A stretch of DNA of 64,000 bases from Gloeomargarita lithophora Alchichica-D10. GTDB taxonomy: Bacteria > Cyanobacteriota > Cyanobacteriia > Gloeomargaritales > Gloeomargaritaceae. The notes under the pieces are model-generated. The model did no database searches. It was not told the DNA's origin and worked only from the letters and a program-made list of their open reading frames with translations. Shown piece by piece: positions 8,338-17,157 of the stretch (positions are counted from its first letter, which is position 1; each line of letters begins with the position of its first letter). The DNA is taken from positions 2,747,747 through 2,811,746 of the forward strand of contig NZ_CP017675.1 in assembly GCF_001870225.1 (NCBI RefSeq). Direction: 5' to 3'. Both the position numbers and the translations under genes were made by a program.

Positions 8338-8823
8338 ATGCAAGATACAATTACGTCCCTGATCAATCCCGCCGATGAACAGGGGCAATACCTGAATGCC
8401 GCCGCTTTGGATCAACTCAATAAATACTTTCAAAAGGGTGCGGTACGGGTGCAGGCGGCCAGCACGATTAGTGACACCGCCAGCAGTATTATTAGCAAAA
8501 CCGTGGCGAAAAGTTTGCTCTACGGGGACATTACCCTACCGGGGGGCAATATGTACCCCACTCGGCGCTATGCGGCCTGTTTGCGGGATTTGAATTATTT
8601 CCTGCGCTACGCCACCTATGCCATGTTGGCCGCCGATGCTTCCATCCTGGATGAGCGGGTGTTGAACGGCTTGAAAGAAACCTACGCGGCGTTGGGGGTG
8701 CCCATTGACCGGGTGGTGGAAGCCCTGAATGCCATGAAAGAAGTTTTGCATGGGGCGGTGGGTGCCGAGGCGGGGCAGGAGTTGGGGGTGTATTTGGATC
8801 ACATCACCGCTGGTTTGGCCTAA
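8338..8823 (+). CDS. apcB3: ApcB-type allophycocyanin beta subunit (ApcB3-like)
   Basis: A 161-residue beta subunit. Asn71 in [17 protein letters not shown] is the site that is N-methylated in beta subunits, and Cys81 is the bilin attachment site. The rest is standard ([36 protein letters not shown]). A good ribosome binding site GAGGAG precedes ATG 8338. It is 120 bases downstream of the apcD-like gene and 65 upstream of the isiX-like gene. It likely pairs with the apcD product to form a far-red allophycocyanin separate from core AP. The identity as the B3 paralogue is inferred from neighbours. Confidence 0.8.
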   Translation: MQDTITSLINPADEQGQYLNAAALDQLNKYFQKGAVRVQAASTISDTASSIISKTVAKSLLYGDITLPGGNMYPTRRYAACLRDLNYFLRYATYAMLAADASILDERVLNGLKETYAALGVPIDRVVEALNAMKEVLHGAVGAEAGQELGVYLDHITAGLA

Positions 8824-8888
8824 CCCTGACCGGATTTCCCTGCTTCGGTGGGGGAATCATCCCATTCATCCATGCAAAAGGTGTTGTT

Positions 8889-10244
8889 ATGAAAAAGACC
8901 CAAACCCCGCCCCTGTATCCTTGGTGGGCGGGCAATGCCCGGTTTATTGACCAATCGAATACGTTTATCGTGGCTCACGCGGCGCAGGGGGCGTTGATCA
9001 TGCTCTGGGCGGGAGTATTCACCCTGTTTGAACTGGCCAAATACAACCCCGCCGCTCCGATGTACGACCAGGGGTTGATTTTACTGCCCCACCTGGCCGC
9101 TTTGGGTCTGGGTGTGGGCAATGGCGGGCAGATTGTGGAACCATTTCCCTACCTGGCGGTGGCTGGGTTTCATCTGGTGGCCGCCGGGGTGTTGGCCTGG
9201 GGAGCCTGGTTCCATCGGGAGAAACTGCCCGCCAGTCTGGAAATGACCGCACCGCCGGTGGTGAAATTTCATTTTCGCTGGGATGATGAAGCCAAGTTGG
9301 GGCTGATTTTGGGGCATCACCTGTTGATGTTGGGTTTGGGTGCCTTACTTTTAGTCGCCAAGGCGATGTGGTTTGGTGGTTTGTACGATGCCACCCTCGA
9401 ACAGGTGCGGGTGGTGAGTCAGCCGAATGTGGATGTATTTGCCCTGTGGGAATACCGTACCCATTTGTTTGATGTCAATAACCTGGAAGACCTGGTGGGC
9501 GGCCATATTATTGTGGCGGTGTTATTGCTTCTGGGGGGAACTTGGCATATCCTGGTGCCGCCCTTTGGTTGGGTAAAAAACCGCTTTTTATTTTCCGGCG
9601 ATGGGATTTTGAGCTATTCCCTGTTTGGCATTGCCTTGGCGGGGTTTGCGGCTTCCTATTACTGCGGGTTCAATACCCTGGCCTACCCAGTGGCGTTTTA
9701 CGGCCCGGCGCTGGAACTCAAATCCCAGTTTGCGCCCTACTATTTTGACCCAGCGGGGGCAGAAATTTATTCGGCGCGGGTGTGGCTGGCCAATGCCCAC
9801 TTTTACCTGGCCTTTTTCTTTCTGCAAGGGGGGCTGTGGCATTTCCAACGGGCGATGGGGCTGGACGTGAGCCGGATGTTCCGTTCTTGGCAGGAGGAAC
9901 TCCAGGCGGTGTATCAACCCCAATTCCAATGTGAACCCCAAGCCCTGCTGGAGGTGGTCTATGAGCCGCGGTTGGTGCCCGCTCCGGCCATTGCCCCTGG
10001 GGAAACCGAGGCCATGTATGAGCCGGTACAGGGGTGGCACGCTCCATCCCTGCGGGTGATCAACGGGGTCAAAAATACCCTTTACCAGGCGGTCTATCAC
10101 TGGCGACCGGTGGTGTTTTATGAACCGGCTCAGGTTTCTGGGTTGCGGCAGGAACGGGCAATGGGCGGTTTTTACGCCCCGGCGGCCAAGCCCTCTCAGC
10201 AACGCCCCCCCAGACCCCAACGCTGGTACGGGGTAGGAAATTAG
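8889..10244 (+). CDS. isiX: IsiX-like CP43-family chlorophyll antenna protein with C-terminal extension
   Basis: A 451-residue integral thylakoid protein of the IsiA/Pcb/CP43 family. The start [20 protein letters not shown], the chlorophyll-ligand His residues in ILLPHLAALG, GFHLVAAG, LGHHLLMLG and GGHIIVAVLLLLGGTWHIL, and six membrane helices match IsiA. Residues about 325-451 form an extra soluble tail absent from IsiA, with five Y-x-P units at 342, 358, 377, 411 and 429. With the apcD4/apcB3-like genes it matches the LoLiP arrangement, where the product is thought to add chlorophyll antenna in dim, red-enriched light. AGGTG precedes ATG 8889. Confidence 0.8.
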   Translation: MKKTQTPPLYPWWAGNARFIDQSNTFIVAHAAQGALIMLWAGVFTLFELAKYNPAAPMYDQGLILLPHLAALGLGVGNGGQIVEPFPYLAVAGFHLVAAGVLAWGAWFHREKLPASLEMTAPPVVKFHFRWDDEAKLGLILGHHLLMLGLGALLLVAKAMWFGGLYDATLEQVRVVSQPNVDVFALWEYRTHLFDVNNLEDLVGGHIIVAVLLLLGGTWHILVPPFGWVKNRFLFSGDGILSYSLFGIALAGFAASYYCGFNTLAYPVAFYGPALELKSQFAPYYFDPAGAEIYSARVWLANAHFYLAFFFLQGGLWHFQRAMGLDVSRMFRSWQEELQAVYQPQFQCEPQALLEVVYEPRLVPAPAIAPGETEAMYEPVQGWHAPSLRVINGVKNTLYQAVYHWRPVVFYEPAQVSGLRQERAMGGFYAPAAKPSQQRPPRPQRWYGVGN

Positions 10245-10285
10245 GGTTTGGTTGAGCGTGTTTTGGCTAATTCTGTAGATTTGCT

Positions 10286-10309
10286 AAGGGGAGGTTTTGG
10301 CTTCCCCTT
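10286..10309 (+). terminator. Hairpin after the isiX-like gene
   Basis: AAGGGGA at 10286-10292 pairs with TCCCCTT at 10303-10309, followed by GTTTACTC. The U-tract is weak, so termination is likely but not certain. Confidence 0.5.
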
Positions 10310-10349
10310 GTTTACTCAGAGTTAAAATACCTGTAAAACCTTGCCCGTG

Positions 10350-10512
10350 TAGCAATCCTATTCAAATTACAATTTAGCGGTCGCAGGGGTTTCCCCCCGC
10401 ACTTGGTTCTCCAAAATATCTATTCGCCCATCGAGTGGGATTGCTATACTCATAAATCAATAATGAAACTAACAATGGGACGTTCCTCTGCGACTTATTT
10501 TTAAAGATGTCC
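10350..10512. repeat. Dispersed repeat, copy 3 (compound)
   Basis: The first part, 10350-10448, runs from TAGCAATCCTATTCAAATT to GGGATTGCTATA, the second end type of this repeat family. Its core GTCGCAGGGGTTTCCCCCCGC is in inverted orientation. A decayed fragment ending CTGCGACTTATTTTTAAAGATGTCC (to 10512) resembles the end of the other type. Together they fill most of the 305-bp gap between the isiX-like gene and the lipoprotein gene. Confidence 0.65.
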
Positions 10513-10549
10513 TGTTACAATAAAGTCATTCCATTGTACTGGTAAATGT

Positions 10550-11089
10550 ATGAAATCCTGGTGGTGGGGTATCGGTGTGGGGTTATTGGTCAGCAGTTGC
10601 CAGTTGGGTACCCGTTGGCAGATGGTGCAGGGGGATAGGTTTCAGGTGAATTTTCCCGGCACACCCCAGCAGGAACAACGTACCTTGGAAACCGGGGTGG
10701 GGGAGGTGGCGACCCAGGCGTGGGGGGTGAACCGCCCCAGGGGTTCCTATGCGGTGGTGTTTACGGACTATGACCAGCCCGTGGTGCGTCTTGCCCATTC
10801 CCCCCTGGTGTGGGAGCAACTCAAAGCCCAGGCGCAACAACGGGTGCAGGGGCGGGTGACCCAGGAGCGGCAGGTGACCCTAGGCAATCATCCGGGGCGA
10901 GAAATGATTGTTACCATTCCCCCGGAACGCTTGACCGGCGGTGGGGTGGCCAAGGTGCAGTTTTATTTTGTCGGTCAGCGGGTGTATGGGCTGTACGCCA
11001 TCGTGCCCCAGGAACACCAGCAGGATTTAGCCCCATTTTTTGATTCGTTTCAGGTGACAAATAATCCCGTTCCGGCTCCGGCAAATTGA
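10550..11089 (+). CDS. Putative lipoprotein of unknown function
   Basis: A 179-residue protein. MKSWWWGIGVGLLVSSCQLG carries a lipobox with Cys17, so it is probably a lipid-anchored envelope or thylakoid-lumen protein. The mature part has DRFQVNFPGTPQQE near its start and AKVQFYFVGQRVYGLYAIVP near its end, a pattern seen in small cyanobacterial proteins distantly like PsbP-fold domains. That resemblance is weak and I do not assign a function. No enzyme motif is visible. It stands alone between a repeat and the coiled-coil gene. Confidence 0.6.
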   Translation: MKSWWWGIGVGLLVSSCQLGTRWQMVQGDRFQVNFPGTPQQEQRTLETGVGEVATQAWGVNRPRGSYAVVFTDYDQPVVRLAHSPLVWEQLKAQAQQRVQGRVTQERQVTLGNHPGREMIVTIPPERLTGGGVAKVQFYFVGQRVYGLYAIVPQEHQQDLAPFFDSFQVTNNPVPAPAN

Positions 11090-11147
11090 ACTACACAAAT
11101 TGAATTACATTAGACATCAGGGCAACGTATTTTAGGAATGGTCAACC

Positions 11148-13208
11148 GTGACCCGCCGCACCTGGTTAGAAACAACGGAATACGCTCTGGTGTTGGTGTC
11201 CTTGGTGGGAACTGTGGTCGCCGCCGTTTCCCAGCAGGTAGTGCTGGCCGCCCTGCCCATGTCGTTAGCATTACTCGTAAATTTGATCCACCGCACCCAA
11301 CTGGAAGCCAACCAACACCAACTGCTGTTGACCGCCCTCGAAAGTCTCAACCAACGCTACGGCACCGATATTAAGTTTCTCCGCCGCCGCCTCCAGGATG
11401 TTTTACTTCTGCCTGAGTCCGTGAATCTCACGCCCCTGGAGCATTCATTACAGGAATTGCAACAGGCATTGGGGAACCTGCACCAGGAAATGAATCAACG
11501 GTTAACCAGCGTTGAAGGGCTGAATTTAGCACCCCTGCAAGCCAAACTAATCCAACTCCAAGAGCAGTACAGTACCCTGCGGACGGGGTTGGGGGAACTG
11601 ACCCAAAATATGGCCGGACTGCCCCAGGCACAGCAGGTCGTGCAGATGGAAAAAGGGTTGGAGCAACTGCAACGCCAAGCGGTTCAACTGCAAACCCAGG
11701 TGCAACAACTGCGCCAAATCCCGGTGGTGGATGTGCAACCCTTGGAAGTCCAATTGCAGTACCTCAGCCAACAAATCACCGCTCCCCAAGCCCTGCAAAC
11801 CCAAATTGAAACCATTGAAACCGCCACCCAACGCCTCCAGTCCGCTGTGGAACGGTTGGGGCAGGATGTTTCTGCCGCCCTACAAGTCCGGGAAACCGTC
11901 GGTCGCCTAGAACGGGAACTGCATACCCAAAGCAAACTTGCCCCCCTGGTACAGCAATTGGAGCAAAAATTGGGGCAGGTCGTCAGCCAATACCAGCGGC
12001 AGGAACGGTTTACCCAAGCCGTTGCCCAAGAACTCCAGCAACTACAAACCCAGCAGGCGGAGATTGCCACCTGGGAACCCCGGTTAAACCAATTGGAGCA
12101 ACAAACCCAGGCGGTGCAGGAATTACACGACCGGGTGCAAGAACTACAGGACCAAACCCGCACCCAGGTGAACCGTGCCGCCCTGTTGCCCCTGGTCACC
12201 GCCGTAGAGCGATTGCACCAGCAACAGACCCAACACCAGCACCGTCTGGCACCCCTAGCCACCGCCCTCGCCAACCTGCAAACCGAACTGACCCAACTGC
12301 AAAACGCCCCGGAACCCGCCGCCCTTAGCCAAGTCCGCAGTACCTTAGAACACCTCACCGGCCAAGTGGGCGAACTCAGCCAAGGCAATGCCCAGCAACT
12401 CCAGCAGGTCAAGCAAGAATTAACCCGCACCCAAGCCCAACTCGCCCGCTTAAACGACCTCCCCCACCTGCAACAACAACTCACCGAAATGGCGCAACTG
12501 GTCAGCCAGATTGACCACGGCCACGGCGATCTGCGGGAATCCACCCAAACCCTCGCCAGCCGCCAAAGCCAGATGGAACAGCAGTGGCAGACCACCCAAA
12601 CCCAACTGCAACAGGTGCCCGACCAGGTGGCCACCGCCATCCAAGACTGGGCAACCACCATTAACCGCCAGTTGCGCCAACTCCCCAACCACACCTACGA
12701 ACTGGTGGCCGACCGGTTTGGGGGGCGAGAAATTCTCCAGCAAGCCCTGACCCAAACCACCCAGGAATTGATCATCGTTTCCCCCTGGCTGAGCCAACAG
12801 ACCATTGACCGGCCTTTTTTGCAAACGCTCCGCCAACTGTTAGCCCAAGGGGTGCGGATCCGCATCGGCTGGGGGGACGTGCAGGATATGAAAAGCCAGG
12901 AACTCAGCCGCAACAAACGCAACCAATGGCGGGAAGGGCCGGGGCGGTTTTCCTGGAAATACAACGCCCTTGGAGATTTAGAGCAACTGGAGCAGGAATT
13001 TCCCCAGCACCTGCACCTGAAAATCATCGGCACCCACGAACATTACCTGGTCAGCGATGACCAATTTGCCCTGGTGGGCAGTCACGCCCTCCTCGGGGGC
13101 AGTGGCACCAGCCGGGAAGTGAGTTTGAAAACCACCGACCCCCGCCTGATTCAGGATTTACGCAAACGCTTCCAACGAGCCGCCGATTTAGACGATATGA
13201 ATTGGTAA
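11148..13208 (+). CDS. Membrane-anchored coiled-coil protein with C-terminal phospholipase D-like domain
   Basis: A 686-residue protein. Two N-terminal hydrophobic segments (YALVLVSLVGTVVAAVSQQ and VVLAALPMSLALLVNLIH) precede about 460 residues of Gln/Leu-rich heptads, a long coiled coil. From about residue 525 a PLD-like fold follows (LIIVSPWLSQQ), with a single catalytic-type motif HEHYLVSDDQFALVGSHALLGG near 625. That motif reads HxH rather than the usual HxK, so activity is doubtful. GTG 11148 is the likely start, with AGGA upstream. Gene role unknown; the shape suggests a membrane-tethered scaffold. Confidence 0.7.
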   Translation: MTRRTWLETTEYALVLVSLVGTVVAAVSQQVVLAALPMSLALLVNLIHRTQLEANQHQLLLTALESLNQRYGTDIKFLRRRLQDVLLLPESVNLTPLEHSLQELQQALGNLHQEMNQRLTSVEGLNLAPLQAKLIQLQEQYSTLRTGLGELTQNMAGLPQAQQVVQMEKGLEQLQRQAVQLQTQVQQLRQIPVVDVQPLEVQLQYLSQQITAPQALQTQIETIETATQRLQSAVERLGQDVSAALQVRETVGRLERELHTQSKLAPLVQQLEQKLGQVVSQYQRQERFTQAVAQELQQLQTQQAEIATWEPRLNQLEQQTQAVQELHDRVQELQDQTRTQVNRAALLPLVTAVERLHQQQTQHQHRLAPLATALANLQTELTQLQNAPEPAALSQVRSTLEHLTGQVGELSQGNAQQLQQVKQELTRTQAQLARLNDLPHLQQQLTEMAQLVSQIDHGHGDLRESTQTLASRQSQMEQQWQTTQTQLQQVPDQVATAIQDWATTINRQLRQLPNHTYELVADRFGGREILQQALTQTTQELIIVSPWLSQQTIDRPFLQTLRQLLAQGVRIRIGWGDVQDMKSQELSRNKRNQWREGPGRFSWKYNALGDLEQLEQEFPQHLHLKIIGTHEHYLVSDDQFALVGSHALLGGSGTSREVSLKTTDPRLIQDLRKRFQRAADLDDMNW

Positions 13209-13350
13209 GCCGCTCGGTAGGGCGAAGATTACCAAAAATAGCTGGGAACCCATTGCCATGAAGCCCTATGGTAAACTTTTGAGCAACAGCTAGGTCACAT
13301 AGGACTGCCGTTTTGGCATCACCCACCCCATTCGCTCAGGGCTAAATGCT

Positions 13351-15543
13351 ATGGCTTCTTTCCTTCACCGTCTGCAAGCATGGCCGCCGGTACAGAAAAT
13401 TGGGCTTTGGTTGGGTTGGCCTGCCCTGGTGGGGGGGCTGGTGGTGGGGGTGGTGATCACCGGGGTACGCACCGCCGGGGGGTTGCAAAATGGTGAATTA
13501 GCCCTCTATGACCAAATGATCCGCTGGCGACCGGATGAACCGCCGGACAAGCGGGTGTTGGTGGTGGAGGTGACCGAGGCGGATATTCAAAAATTGGGGC
13601 AATGGCCGTTGCGGGATCAAACCTTGGCGGAAGCCCTGCGGTTGTTGTTGACGGCGAACCCACGGGCGATTGGGGTGGACTTTTACCGGGATATTCCCCA
13701 GGAACCGGGGAGCAAGATATTAAATGACCTATTAAGCAAAGAAGATAAGGTGATTACGGTGTGTAAATTGGGGGATGCCAATAGCCCCGGCATTAAACCG
13801 CCCCCGGCAATTTCAGCGGCACAGGCGGCGAATCGGGTGGGGTTTGCGGATATGGTGGTGGATTCCGGGGGCACGGTGCGGCGGGCGTTGTTGGGTGGTC
13901 AGGTTGATCCCCAGTCCCCGTGCCCGACCCCGAATGCCCTGGGCGTGCAAATGGCCTTGCGGTTTTTGGCTCCAGAGGGGATTCAGCCCCAGCAGACTGG
14001 CGATGGGACAATTGTTCTCGGTCGGGCAACTTTTCCTCGTTTGACGGCGCAATCGGGGCCCTATCAGGGGGTGGATGACCGGGGGTATCAGGTGTTGTTA
14101 AATTACCGGGGGCCGCGGCGGGCGGTGGAGCAGGTCACCCTGGCGGAAGTGTTGGCGCAACAGGTGCCGCCCCGGTTGGTGGAGGGTCGCTTGGTGTTGG
14201 TGGGGGTGACGGCGGCCAGTGCCAAGGATGATTTTTACACGCCCTACAGTGCGGGATTAAAAGAAGACCAAAAGATGGCGGGGGTGGTGATTCATGGGCA
14301 GATTGCCAGCCAAATTATTAGTAGTGCCCTGGATGGCCGGACGCAAATCTGGTACTGGGGCGAAGGGCTGGAGATTTTGTGGATATTCTTTTGGTCTTTC
14401 GCCGGGGGAATGATTGCCTGGCGGTTGCGCCATCCCCTGGGTTTGGCTCTGGGATTGGGTGGTGCTGTGGTAATTGTGGTGGGTGCCGCCGTGGTCATGT
14501 TTGCCCTGGGGGGCTGGATTCCCCTGGTGCCTCCGGTGCTGGGGGTGGTGGGGACGGGGGTGGGGGTGGTGGCCTACATTGCCTACGAAACCGACCGGCA
14601 ACATCGTTTGGTGGCGGCCAAGGCGGCGCAACAGGAGCAACAGATTACCATTTTGCAAAATTTACTCGAATCCACCCAGGCGACGATGGCGGGGAATTTG
14701 GGCGTGCGTCCGGCGCAACCCACCCGCCGGGAGGAGGGCTTGTTGGCGAATCGGTATCAGGTGGCGAAGGTGCTGGGGGAGGGGGGTTTTGGCCGTACCT
14801 ACCTGGCGCAGGATACCCAACGCCCGGGGCGACCGACCTGCGTGGTGAAGCAACTCAAACCGGGGCGTTCGGACAGTCAATTTTTGCAGTTGGCGCGGCG
14901 GTTGTTTAATACGGAGGCGGAAATTTTGGAAATCCTGGGGCGGCACCGGCAGATTCCCCAGTTGTTGGCCTATTTTGAGGAAGGGCAGGAATTTTATCTG
15001 GTGCAGGAATTTATCCAGGGAACGCCTTTGGATAAGGAGTTGGTGGCGGGGCAAAAACGGGATGAGACCTATACGGTCAGCTTTTTGCGGGGACTTTTGG
15101 AGGTGTTGGCCTTTGTCCATGAACATAAGGTAATCCACCGGGATTTGAAACCCGCCAATATCATTCGGAGAGCGAAGGATCAACGGTTGGTGTTGATTGA
15201 TTTTGGGGCGGTGAAACAGATGCGACCAAAATCCGAGGGCACGGAGGCGGATTATACGGTGGCGGTGGGCACTCGCGGTTATGCCCCCAGTGAACAAATG
15301 GGGGGGCGACCCCAGTTGAACAGCGATATTTATGCCCTGGGGATGATTGGGATTCAATGTTTGACGGGGATGCCGCCCCGGGACTTGGATTTAGACCAGG
15401 ATACCGGGTTGCCCATTTGGCGAGAGCGGGTGCAGGTGAGTGGGCGATTGGCGGATATTTTGGACAAGATGGTGGCCTACTTCTACACCGAGCGCTACCA
15501 GAGTACGTTGGAAGTGTTGCGGGATTTGAAGCCCCTGCTCTAG
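13351..15543 (+). CDS. CHASE2-domain serine/threonine protein kinase
   Basis: A 730-residue sensor kinase. One N-terminal membrane segment is followed by an extracytoplasmic CHASE2 domain (about 45-320; DKRVLVVEVTEADIQKLGQWP, IGVDFYRDIP), then three membrane helices (about 340-420). The cytoplasmic Hanks-type kinase follows: glycine loop LGEGGFGRTYLA, the lysine in VVKQLKPG, HRDLKPANI and DFGAVKQ, with the APSEQ P-loop. All catalytic residues are present. It probably phosphorylates Ser/Thr proteins in answer to an unknown envelope signal. The FHA protein directly downstream is a natural phosphopeptide-binding partner. Confidence 0.9.
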   Translation: MASFLHRLQAWPPVQKIGLWLGWPALVGGLVVGVVITGVRTAGGLQNGELALYDQMIRWRPDEPPDKRVLVVEVTEADIQKLGQWPLRDQTLAEALRLLLTANPRAIGVDFYRDIPQEPGSKILNDLLSKEDKVITVCKLGDANSPGIKPPPAISAAQAANRVGFADMVVDSGGTVRRALLGGQVDPQSPCPTPNALGVQMALRFLAPEGIQPQQTGDGTIVLGRATFPRLTAQSGPYQGVDDRGYQVLLNYRGPRRAVEQVTLAEVLAQQVPPRLVEGRLVLVGVTAASAKDDFYTPYSAGLKEDQKMAGVVIHGQIASQIISSALDGRTQIWYWGEGLEILWIFFWSFAGGMIAWRLRHPLGLALGLGGAVVIVVGAAVVMFALGGWIPLVPPVLGVVGTGVGVVAYIAYETDRQHRLVAAKAAQQEQQITILQNLLESTQATMAGNLGVRPAQPTRREEGLLANRYQVAKVLGEGGFGRTYLAQDTQRPGRPTCVVKQLKPGRSDSQFLQLARRLFNTEAEILEILGRHRQIPQLLAYFEEGQEFYLVQEFIQGTPLDKELVAGQKRDETYTVSFLRGLLEVLAFVHEHKVIHRDLKPANIIRRAKDQRLVLIDFGAVKQMRPKSEGTEADYTVAVGTRGYAPSEQMGGRPQLNSDIYALGMIGIQCLTGMPPRDLDLDQDTGLPIWRERVQVSGRLADILDKMVAYFYTERYQSTLEVLRDLKPLL

Positions 15544-15579
15544 GGTTTATGATAAAAAGCATTGATGGGGTGGGTGGCA

Positions 15580-16149
15580 ATGGATGAAACCATCTATGTG
15601 CAGTTGAGTTGGCATGACCCGGCGACCGGGGCACCTGCCCAGCATAACTATGCGCCACCGGTGGCTTTTGGCCGCGAGTATGAGCAAATGCCCAGCCGTT
15701 TGGGGGGGAGAACCGTCAACCGGGTGGTGCTGGAGGATAAGCAAATTTCCCGTTACCATGCCCTGATCAGCAGTAGTGGCGGCCAGGTAATTCTCACGGA
15801 TCGCAGTGCCAATGGGACGGGCTTGAATGGGGAAAATCTCCACCAAACCAGCCGGGTACTGCACAACCAGGATGTGATCCGCCTGGGAAGCCACCGGATT
15901 ACGGTGATGCTGATGACCACCGGCGACCCCAATGCGACCCAGATCAATGCCCCCACAACGGCCACGCCAGCGATGGTGGGAGCCAAACGGGGGGGGAGCA
16001 ATTCGGGCGTGATGATTCTGTTGGCACTGATTTTGATTGTGGCGGCGGCGGCGGCCACCTGGGGGCTGGTGAGTATGGTGTTGGATCAATATCGCCCCAA
16101 AACCCCCAACACTTCCCATCTCCCATCCCAGTACGTTGGCGGCACATGA
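15580..16149 (+). CDS. FHA-domain membrane protein
   Basis: A 189-residue protein with an N-terminal FHA fold: FGREYEQMPSRLGG, VVLEDKQISRYHALI and DRSANGTGLNGENL supply the conserved G-R, S-R-x-H and N-G residues that bind phosphothreonine. A Pro/Thr-rich linker leads to a C-terminal membrane helix (VMILLALILIVAAAAATWGLV) and a short tail. It starts 36 bases after the kinase gene. Earlier in-frame starts exist (TTG 15562, ATG 15565), but ATG 15580 best fits the domain. It is probably a partner of the upstream kinase. Confidence 0.8.
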   Translation: MDETIYVQLSWHDPATGAPAQHNYAPPVAFGREYEQMPSRLGGRTVNRVVLEDKQISRYHALISSSGGQVILTDRSANGTGLNGENLHQTSRVLHNQDVIRLGSHRITVMLMTTGDPNATQINAPTTATPAMVGAKRGGSNSGVMILLALILIVAAAAATWGLVSMVLDQYRPKTPNTSHLPSQYVGGT

Positions 16150-16550
16150 GGGAAACCTGGTTTATTTACCCGGTGCAGGTTTATCCCCAGGATACGGACT
16201 ATGCGGGGGTGGCCTGGCATGGGAGTTATATTCACTGGTTGGAGCGGGCGCGGGTGGCGTGGCTCCAGGGGCGGGGCTTGAATTTTAGCGATTTGGTGGC
16301 CGCCGGTTGTGATTTGCCGGTGGTGGATGTGGCGATTCGGTATTACAAACCGATTTTTTTGGGAGAGGAAATTCTGGTCAAGGCGCGTCCCCGTCCCCGG
16401 CAAGGGGTTCGGTTGGTGTGGGACTACGAACTCACCCGCCAAGCGGAACGGGTTTGCACGGCCACGGTCGCTTTGGCACCCCTAGAGCGGAGCACCGGCA
16501 AACTCTACCGCCGGTTACCCGATTTGCTTGCCCAAGTCCTTGATGCTTAA
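16146..16550 (+). CDS. YbgC-type acyl-CoA thioesterase (hotdog fold)
   Basis: A 134-residue 4-hydroxybenzoyl-CoA-thioesterase family protein. The catalytic region is DTDYAGVAWHGSYIHWLERARV, with Asp and His in the usual places, and the central hotdog helix follows. In cyanobacteria a protein of this size hydrolyses 1,4-dihydroxy-2-naphthoyl-CoA in phylloquinone synthesis, so that is a plausible role; a general thioesterase is the alternative. ATG 16146 overlaps the FHA stop (ATGA), so translation is coupled. Confidence 0.75.
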   Translation: MRETWFIYPVQVYPQDTDYAGVAWHGSYIHWLERARVAWLQGRGLNFSDLVAAGCDLPVVDVAIRYYKPIFLGEEILVKARPRPRQGVRLVWDYELTRQAERVCTATVALAPLERSTGKLYRRLPDLLAQVLDA

Positions 16551-16560
16551 AGATACTTAA

Positions 16561-17157
16561 ATGCTTAAGCCGCCCCGGTTGATTTTGGCTTCCGCTTCTA
16601 CCGCTCGGTTGCACCTCCTGCGTCAGATCGGCCTGGAACCCCTGGTCTGTCCGAGTGGGGTGGATGAGGCCCAAATTCACGACCCCAACCCGCAGAGCTT
16701 GGTCGCAACTTTAGCAACGGCCAAGGCCACCCAGGTTGCCCAGCAATTTTCGCCGCCGGGGGTGGTACTGGGTTGTGATTCCCTATTTGAGTTGGGCGGG
16801 GTAGTTTATGGCAAGCCCGCTGATGCCCCGACCGCCCTGGCGCAACTCCAACAACTCAGCGGCAAACAGGGGCAATTGCACACCGGTCACACTTTGATAG
16901 ATTTAACATCGGGCGAAACCCTCAGCCGGGTCGCCACCACCCAGGTCTTTTTTGCCCGCCTCACCTCTGCTCAAATGCAGGCGTATGTTCATACAAGCGA
17001 ACCCTTGCAATGTGCGGGAGCCTTTGCCTTGGAGGGAAAAGGGGGCATCTGGGTCGAGCGGCTCACCGGTTGCCCTAGCAATGTGATTGGGCTGAGCTTG
17101 CCCCTATTGCGGGAAATGATGCAACAATTGGGCTATGACCTGACCCAGTACTGGTGA
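16561..17157 (+). CDS. maf: Maf-like nucleoside triphosphate pyrophosphatase
   Basis: A 198-residue Maf/HAM1-like house-cleaning enzyme, which hydrolyses dTTP, UTP or modified NTPs to monophosphates. Motifs: LILASASTARLHLLRQIGL at the N-terminus, the DE-type pocket at SGVDEAQ, GCDSLFELGG in place of the usual GADTxV, the KP pair in GKPADAPTA and the C-terminal GCPSNVIGLSLPLL. The D-to-S change at the catalytic loop is common among cyanobacterial Maf proteins. It stands 10 bases after the thioesterase in the same operon. Confidence 0.85.
   Translation: MLKPPRLILASASTARLHLLRQIGLEPLVCPSGVDEAQIHDPNPQSLVATLATAKATQVAQQFSPPGVVLGCDSLFELGGVVYGKPADAPTALAQLQQLSGKQGQLHTGHTLIDLTSGETLSRVATTQVFFARLTSAQMQAYVHTSEPLQCAGAFALEGKGGIWVERLTGCPSNVIGLSLPLLREMMQQLGYDLTQYW

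Noticed and set aside
11684..12694. 336-residue minus-strand open frame with many Trp, Cys and Ser
   Set aside because: It is the complement of the Gln-rich coiled-coil gene, where codon bias keeps the opposite strand free of stops.
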